A stretch of 64,000 nt of DNA, taken from positions 62,001 through 126,000 of the forward strand of contig NZ_RHJI01000017.1 of NCBI RefSeq assembly GCF_004211955.1, written 5' to 3'. A program made the position numbers and the translations under genes. The notes beneath the pieces were generated by a model, which made no database searches, was not told the DNA's origin, and worked only from the letters and a program-made list of their open reading frames with translations. This document shows positions 59,197-64,000 of this stretch, in pieces. Within the stretch, counting starts at the first letter, position 1, and every line of letters begins with the position of its first letter. This DNA comes from Escherichia sp. E1V33 (GTDB lineage: Bacteria; Pseudomonadota; Gammaproteobacteria; Enterobacterales; Enterobacteriaceae).

Positions 59197-60869
59197 TCCT
59201 GCTACTTTGCAGCACTTCCGTTTTTGCCGGATTATTCGACGCGCCGGGACGCTCACAATTTGTCCCCGCAGATCAGGCCTTTGCTTTTGATTTTCAGCAA
59301 AACCAACATGACCTTAATCTGAGCTGGCAGATCAAAGACGGTTACTATCTTTACCGTAAACAGATCCGCATTACGCCGGAACAGGCGAAAATTGCCGACG
59401 TGCAGCTGCCGCAAGGCGTCTGGCATGAAGATGAGTTTTACGGCAAAAGCGAGATTTACCGCGATCGACTGACGCTTCCTGTGATCATCAACCAGGCAAG
59501 TGCTGGTGCGACATTGACTGTCACTTACCAGGGCTGTGCTGACGCCGGTTTTTGTTATCCACCAGAAACCAAAACCGTTCCGTTAAGCGAAGTGGTCGCC
59601 AACAACGCAGCGCCACAGCCTGTGTCTGTTCCGCAGCAAGAGCAGCCCGCCGCGCAATTGCCCTTTTCCGCGCTCTGGGCGTTGTTGATTGGTATCGGTA
59701 TCGCCTTCACGCCATGCGTGCTGCCAATGTACCCACTAATTTCCGGCATCGTGCTGGGTGGTAAACAGCGCCTCTCCACCGCCAGAGCATTATTGCTGAC
59801 CTTTATTTATGTGCAGGGGATGGCGCTGACCTACACGGCGCTGGGCCTGGTAGTTGCCGCCGCAGGATTACAGTTCCAGGCGGCGCTACAACATCCTTAC
59901 GTGCTTATCGGCCTCGCTATCGTCTTTACCTTGCTGGCGATGTCGATGTTTGGTCTATTCACCCTGCAACTTCCCTCTTCGTTGCAAACGCGCCTCACGC
60001 TAATGAGCAATCGCCAACAAGGTGGCTCGCCCGGTGGTGTGTTTGTTATGGGGGCGATTGCCGGGCTAATCTGTTCACCATGTACCACCGCGCCACTTAG
60101 CGCGATTCTGCTGTACATCGCCCAAAGCGGGAACATGTGGCTGGGCGGCGGCACGCTTTATCTCTATGCGCTGGGCATGGGCCTGCCGTTGATGCTAATT
60201 ACCGTCTTTGGCAACCGTCTGCTACCGAAAAGCGGTCCGTGGATGGAACAAGTTAAAACCGCGTTTGGTTTTGTTATCCTCGCACTGCCGGTGTTCCTGC
60301 TGGAGCGAGTAGTTGGTGATGTCTGGGGATTACGCTTGTGGTCGGCGCTTGGTGTCGCATTCTTTAGCTGGGCCTTTGTCACCAGCCTACAGGCCAAACG
60401 CAGCTGGATGCGCATTGTACAAATTATTCTGCTGGCGGCGGCGCTGGTTAGCGTGCGTCCATTACAGGATTGGGCATTTGGCGCAACTAACATTGCGCAA
60501 ACTCAGGCCCATCTCAACTTTACGCAAATCAAAACGGTGGATGAATTAAATCAGGCACTCGCCGAAGCCAAAGGCAAATCGGTAATGTTGGATCTCTATG
60601 CCGACTGGTGCGTCGCCTGTAAAGAGTTCGAGAAATACACCTTCAGCGACCCGCAGGTGCAAAAAGCGTTAGCAGACACGGTCTTACTTCAAGCCAACGT
60701 CACTGCCAACGACGCCCAGGATGTGGCGCTGTTAAAACATCTAAATGTCCTTGGCCTACCGACAATTCTGTTTTTTGACCGACAAGGTCAGGAGCATCCA
60801 CAAGCACGCGTCACGGGCTTTATGGATGCAGAAACCTTCAGCGCACATTTGCGCGATCGCCAACCGTGA
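59172..60869 (+). CDS. dsbD: Thiol:disulfide interchange protein DsbD
   Basis: 565 residues from [20 protein letters not shown] (signal peptide); start lies inside cutA. The N-terminal periplasmic domain has CADAGFC. Eight membrane helices hold the CVLPM and CSPCTT cysteines, and the C-terminal thioredoxin domain has WCVAC. It passes electrons from cytoplasmic thioredoxin to DsbC, DsbG and CcmG. yjdC follows. Confidence 0.97.
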   Translation: MAQRIFTLILLLCSTSVFAGLFDAPGRSQFVPADQAFAFDFQQNQHDLNLSWQIKDGYYLYRKQIRITPEQAKIADVQLPQGVWHEDEFYGKSEIYRDRLTLPVIINQASAGATLTVTYQGCADAGFCYPPETKTVPLSEVVANNAAPQPVSVPQQEQPAAQLPFSALWALLIGIGIAFTPCVLPMYPLISGIVLGGKQRLSTARALLLTFIYVQGMALTYTALGLVVAAAGLQFQAALQHPYVLIGLAIVFTLLAMSMFGLFTLQLPSSLQTRLTLMSNRQQGGSPGGVFVMGAIAGLICSPCTTAPLSAILLYIAQSGNMWLGGGTLYLYALGMGLPLMLITVFGNRLLPKSGPWMEQVKTAFGFVILALPVFLLERVVGDVWGLRLWSALGVAFFSWAFVTSLQAKRSWMRIVQIILLAAALVSVRPLQDWAFGATNIAQTQAHLNFTQIKTVDELNQALAEAKGKSVMLDLYADWCVACKEFEKYTFSDPQVQKALADTVLLQANVTANDAQDVALLKHLNVLGLPTILFFDRQGQEHPQARVTGFMDAETFSAHLRDRQP

Positions 60870-60904
60870 ACGACACTTCAGTGGGAAAGACGGAGGAAAA
60901 TAGC

Positions 60905-61480
60905 GTGCAACGTGAAGATGTTCTGGGAGAAGCCCTGAAATTATTAGAGTTACAAGGGATTGCCAACACCACGCTGGAGATGGTTGCTGAACGTGTGGAT
61001 TATCCACTGGACGAGCTGCGCCGCTTCTGGCCAGACAAAGAGGCAATCCTCTACGATGCGCTGCGCTATCTTAGCCAACAGATAGATGTCTGGCGTCGTC
61101 AGCTGATGCTGGACGAAACGCAATCCGCCGAGCAAAAGCTGCTGGCGCGTTATCAGGCACTGTCGGAGTGCGTTAAGAACAACCGCTATCCGGGCTGTCT
61201 GTTTATCGCCGCCTGTACGTTTTATCCCGATCCAGGCCACCCTATTCATCAACTGGCCGATCAGCAAAAAAGCGCAGCCTACGATTTTACCCACGAACTG
61301 TTAACCACGCTGGAAGTTGACGATCCGGCGATGGTAGCAAAGCAGATGGAACTGGTACTGGAAGGGTGTTTAAGCCGAATGCTGGTGAATCGTAGCCAGG
61401 CGGATGTCGATACCGCACATCGGCTGGCGGAAGATATCCTGCGCTTCGCCCGCTGCCGCCAGGGTGGTGCACTGACGTAA
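60905..61480 (+). CDS. yjdC: TetR-type regulator YjdC
   Basis: 191 residues from a GTG start with GGAGG nine bases upstream; a 13-codon-longer GTG frame overlaps the dsbD stop. The N-terminal helix-turn-helix (~20-45, [20 protein letters not shown]) is of TetR type. The C-terminal half is a ligand domain with Cys in PGCLFIAAC. Target genes are unknown to me. It follows dsbD by 35 bases and may be co-transcribed. Confidence 0.88.
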   Translation: MQREDVLGEALKLLELQGIANTTLEMVAERVDYPLDELRRFWPDKEAILYDALRYLSQQIDVWRRQLMLDETQSAEQKLLARYQALSECVKNNRYPGCLFIAACTFYPDPGHPIHQLADQQKSAAYDFTHELLTTLEVDDPAMVAKQMELVLEGCLSRMLVNRSQADVDTAHRLAEDILRFARCRQGGALT

Positions 61481-61547
61481 TTCGGATTTCTGGCCCTTTC
61501 GTATACGCATATAATTCCGCCAACACGGATATGTTAAAGGGAATTAT

Positions 61548-63563
61548 ATGCGCCTGCTTCACCACGCCACACTCGCCAGTCTTTTCGTTATACCATTTTT
61601 TGCCAATGCCATAAGTGGCCTTACTTTCAGCCATAAAAACTGGGAACTCGCCTGCGACAACACAGGTACCTGCCGCGCTGCGGGCTATGGTGATAACGTC
61701 AGTGCATTACTGACGCGTCGAGCGGGTATATCCCCTGATACCAGAATAGAGGTAACTTTTTCCCAACGAGAACAAGGACATTCCCCCATCTCCACTGCCG
61801 TGCTTTTTATTAATAATCAAAAAAAAAGGCCGCTTATTCCTGTTTCGGATGGCTATTTTTTGCTGGGAAGTGACATCCGGTCTGCCTTTATTCGGGCATT
61901 ACAACATAATGACGTGATTGAATTTGAAGCCGACGGCGAACGTAAAATGCTCTCTCTGGCAGGATCAGATGCCGTACTACTGAAAATGGATGCGTTCCAA
62001 AAACGTATCAATACCGCAAGCGCCCTGCTTAAGCCAGGACCTGACAACATTTTCGAAGCACTCCCCGAATCTCCCACACCGCTTATCGCGACACGCCCCG
62101 TTATCTCATCGCCGAAAAGGACACCATTATCGGAAATACAGCTTCAAAATATCCAGTCACAGCTTCAACTGACACCAGAGATGAACTGTAGCGGGCCGAC
62201 AGAGGGGGGCAAAAACCGCTATTACGCCATTCCGGTTGATAAAAGTCATACGTTAATTCAAACAGCGTGTTTCGATATCTCCCGTTACGCTATGTGGCTA
62301 ACTAACTCCACACTAACAGCCCCTCCGCAGTTGATTACCAACGATGCAAGCGGCTATAAGGACGGAGAGATAAGAAAATTTGCCGAGCCGATACAAATCT
62401 GGCGCTGGACCGGAAAAAAGTTTGCATTAACCGATGAATACCGCAGCGGTGGCCGGGGAACTTTCTCTGTTAATGGAGTCTGGACGCTGCCCACGTTCGT
62501 GAGCCATGTCCGCACGCAACAAGACATCGACAAAGATAATGCCGCGCTAAAGTCCCTTCTTGATGCTATCAATAAAGAAAAAGCGATTAACCCAGAACTG
62601 AATCTGAAGAAAGTTTCCGACCAGTTTCCACTAATGGGGCAGTCTACGGATTTCTCAGTGCAAAGCGTCGATGAACAAGATAATCCATTACCCGATCAAA
62701 AACCCTCAGCCGAAATCAGTGACGATGAATGGCAGGCCTTTAAACAATCACCTGTCGAAGGAGTTTCCGAAAATGGACGAACTGACTATGTGTTGGTTGA
62801 TTTAGATGGTGACGGGAAACGTGATCTTATTATTAACTGTTATGTTGGTGGTACGGGGCTTTTCAGCTACACGGGCGTACTAAAACGCGGAGATAAGACG
62901 TTTTATGCGGTTAATAGCACTGACGATGAAATCGTCGACGTAGCAGGTGCGTTGTTCTCGGAACCCGGACGTGGTGCTAACCAGTGGAGCCAATGGGTTC
63001 GCATAAACGGCCAGGTTTATGCGCTCTGGTATAACGGCCAGTTTGGCGAAGATAACCTTTATTTACTGCGACCTTTTATCAACACAGACAAAGTTCCTGT
63101 TGTGACGATTCGTTACCGCTATGCATTAGAAATAATGAAAGCCGACAGCAAAGAACTCCCGGCAATCAGTGATAAAGACCGCAAAGGCCTGTTGAAATCT
63201 CTCGCCCGGATGCAGGACCATCTCATTAAAGATATGCCCTCAAATCAACCTCCTGCTGCTATATGCCCAATTCCATCAAACACGTCTGCCGCAGATGCTA
63301 ATAACTACCGCTTTGGAGAGCCACTGCATTACACCTTTGAACGTGTTGCCGTCATTCCTGTCTGGTTGAATAACAACTGTTACATAGGCACCGTTGCCAG
63401 CCATCACGGTTACTACCAAAAAGGTGTAGATGCAGAAATAATTATCAACTCCCCGAGACAAGAAGACGGTTTTATATCAGGCTATTTGCTTACAGGTAAA
63501 CGGCATGTCACCGCCATCCAAAGCGGCTGGAAAAAGCGGGAAGGTGATATGGGAGTGATGTAA
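61548..63563 (+). CDS. Secreted DUF1176 protein with a C-terminal Asp-rich domain
   Basis: 671 residues, no gene name I can give. A signal peptide ends at ANA (residue 21). The N-terminal ~320 residues match DUF1176: WELACDNTGTCRAAGY near 32-47, then NCSGPTEGG and TACFDISRYAMW with paired cysteines. After a linker, a domain near 410-650 holds DLDGDGKRD (418-426), like a calcium or FG-GAP loop, and a late Cys (NNNCYIGT). Probably periplasmic, function unknown. An AAAGGG ribosome site and a TATAAT at 61510-61515 suggest its own promoter. I do not recall it in K-12 here. Confidence 0.85.
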   Translation: MRLLHHATLASLFVIPFFANAISGLTFSHKNWELACDNTGTCRAAGYGDNVSALLTRRAGISPDTRIEVTFSQREQGHSPISTAVLFINNQKKRPLIPVSDGYFLLGSDIRSAFIRALQHNDVIEFEADGERKMLSLAGSDAVLLKMDAFQKRINTASALLKPGPDNIFEALPESPTPLIATRPVISSPKRTPLSEIQLQNIQSQLQLTPEMNCSGPTEGGKNRYYAIPVDKSHTLIQTACFDISRYAMWLTNSTLTAPPQLITNDASGYKDGEIRKFAEPIQIWRWTGKKFALTDEYRSGGRGTFSVNGVWTLPTFVSHVRTQQDIDKDNAALKSLLDAINKEKAINPELNLKKVSDQFPLMGQSTDFSVQSVDEQDNPLPDQKPSAEISDDEWQAFKQSPVEGVSENGRTDYVLVDLDGDGKRDLIINCYVGGTGLFSYTGVLKRGDKTFYAVNSTDDEIVDVAGALFSEPGRGANQWSQWVRINGQVYALWYNGQFGEDNLYLLRPFINTDKVPVVTIRYRYALEIMKADSKELPAISDKDRKGLLKSLARMQDHLIKDMPSNQPPAAICPIPSNTSAADANNYRFGEPLHYTFERVAVIPVWLNNNCYIGTVASHHGYYQKGVDAEIIINSPRQEDGFISGYLLTGKRHVTAIQSGWKKREGDMGVM

Positions 63564-63639
63564 TTTTCCACAATAATGGTCCAGAACTGCACAAACTGCC
63601 GTAAAGATAAGCAACCAGACAGCAAAACGTGAAATTGAG

Positions 63640-63668
63640 TTGACGAGATGTGCAGATTACGGTTTAAT
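63640..63668 (+). promoter_or_regulatory. pheU promoter
   Basis: TTGACG, 17 bases, TTTAAT, then a GC-rich discriminator (GCGCCCC), typical of tRNA promoters under stringent control. tRNA begins ten bases later. Confidence 0.8.
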
Positions 63669-63678
63669 GCGCCCCGTT

Positions 63679-63754
63679 GCCCGGATAGCTCAGTCGGTAG
63701 AGCAGGGGATTGAAAATCCCCGTGTCCTTGGTTCGATTCCGAGTCCGGGCACCA
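63679..63754 (+). tRNA. pheU: tRNA-Phe (GAA), pheU
   Basis: 76 nt: acceptor GCCCGGA, D-arm AGCTCAGTCGG, anticodon GAA in GGGGATTGAAAATCCCC, T-loop GTTCGATTCC, encoded CCA. pheU is one of the two identical E. coli tRNA-Phe genes and a known site of island insertion by P4-type integrases; its 3' end serves as the attachment core. Confidence 0.98.
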
Positions 63755-63766
63755 AATTCATATAAG

Positions 63767-63791
63767 CGGACCTCCACGGAGGTCCGTTTTT
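63767..63791 (+). terminator. pheU terminator
   Basis: CGGACCTC-CACG-GAGGTCCG followed by five T, 12 bases after the tRNA. Confidence 0.92.
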
Positions 63792-63917
63792 CGTTTCAGG
63801 ACGCCACGATTTAAGCATTCTGCCTCCAGTACAATTCTACCGAACTCAACCAGATTTTCCCCACATCACCAGCATTTTGCGGGCATACCCTTGTTTGAGA
63901 AAATTTGTCCCTGAGCT

Positions 63918-63965
63918 ATGACACTGACTGACGCGAAATGTCGTGCGGCCCCGCTATGCTGTTGA
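63918..63965 (+). pseudogene. Probable P4-type integrase remnant next to pheU
   Basis: ATG begins a 15-codon frame MTLTDAKCRAAPLCC then stop. The first eleven residues follow the start of P4-family tyrosine integrases (M-x-LTDxKxRxAKP), then similarity ends at about base 63950. The place, 164 bases after a tRNA that islands use, is where such an integrase would begin. Short match, so moderate confidence. The remaining sequence to 64000 shows no gene. Confidence 0.6.
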
Positions 63966-64000
63966 ACGTTAAATGACGTCATCAGGAGCGTAACGCATCC

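Noticed and set aside
63755..64000. Intact integrase gene after pheU
   Set aside because: Only about eleven codons resemble an integrase before a stop; nothing longer is in the window.

Overview
This window is chromosomal DNA of Escherichia coli or a very close Escherichia relative. Gene content and order match the 94-95 min region of the E. coli map, from the ascorbate (ula) genes to the pheU tRNA, written in reverse of the usual numbering. Most proteins look nearly identical to the K-12 proteins as I remember them (Hfq, GroEL, FrdA, AspA). Several fast-evolving ones clearly differ: AmpC, the MutL linker, YjfP and YjeO. With an extra gene before pheU, this argues for a lineage other than K-12, possibly a cryptic Escherichia clade. 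No insertion sequence, CRISPR array or intact prophage is visible; the sequence is densely coded core genome.

Layout. 1-6100: L-ascorbate regulon (ulaABCDEF on the minus strand, ulaG divergent, then the repressor gene ulaR). 6097-9794: yjfP, the small DUF1471 genes bsmA and yjfN separated by a structured repeat, and aidB. 9878-13936: the uncharacterised six-gene operon yjfIJKLMC, with a PspA-like protein and an ATP-grasp ligase. 14063-19686: RNA metabolism and regulation (rlmB, rnr, nsrR), purA and yjeT. 19768-30028: the housekeeping super-operon nnr-tsaE-amiB-mutL-miaA-hfq-hflX-hflK-hflC, all minus strand. 30027-32611: queG, a DnaA-box/IHF cluster matching datA, three tandem tRNA-Gly genes and orn. 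32706-38168: rsgA, psd, mscM.

38199-49595: yjeO, yjeN, yjeM, then epmA divergent from frdABCD, with ampC read from a promoter inside frdD. Next come blc, the guanidine exporter gdx behind a guanidine-II riboswitch, the entericidins ecnB/ecnA, and efp divergent from epmB. EpmA, EpmB and EF-P, the whole beta-lysylation pathway, therefore lie within 9 kb. 49980-61480: yjeJ between two REP clusters, yjeI, groSL behind a sigma-32 promoter, yjeH, fxsA, aspA-dcuA (aspartate/fumarate metabolism, complementing frd), cutA-dsbD and yjdC. 61548-64000: a secreted DUF1176 protein that I do not place here in K-12, then tRNA-Phe pheU and, beyond it, what looks like the first codons of a P4-type integrase. 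This marks the edge of a genomic-island insertion site.

The least understood parts are the yjfIJKLMC module, the DUF1176 gene next to pheU, the double-module hairpin repeat at 7357-7616 and the orphan gene yjeJ. Everything else is recognisable core biology. Names and functions come from family knowledge and remembered sequences, not from a database search.
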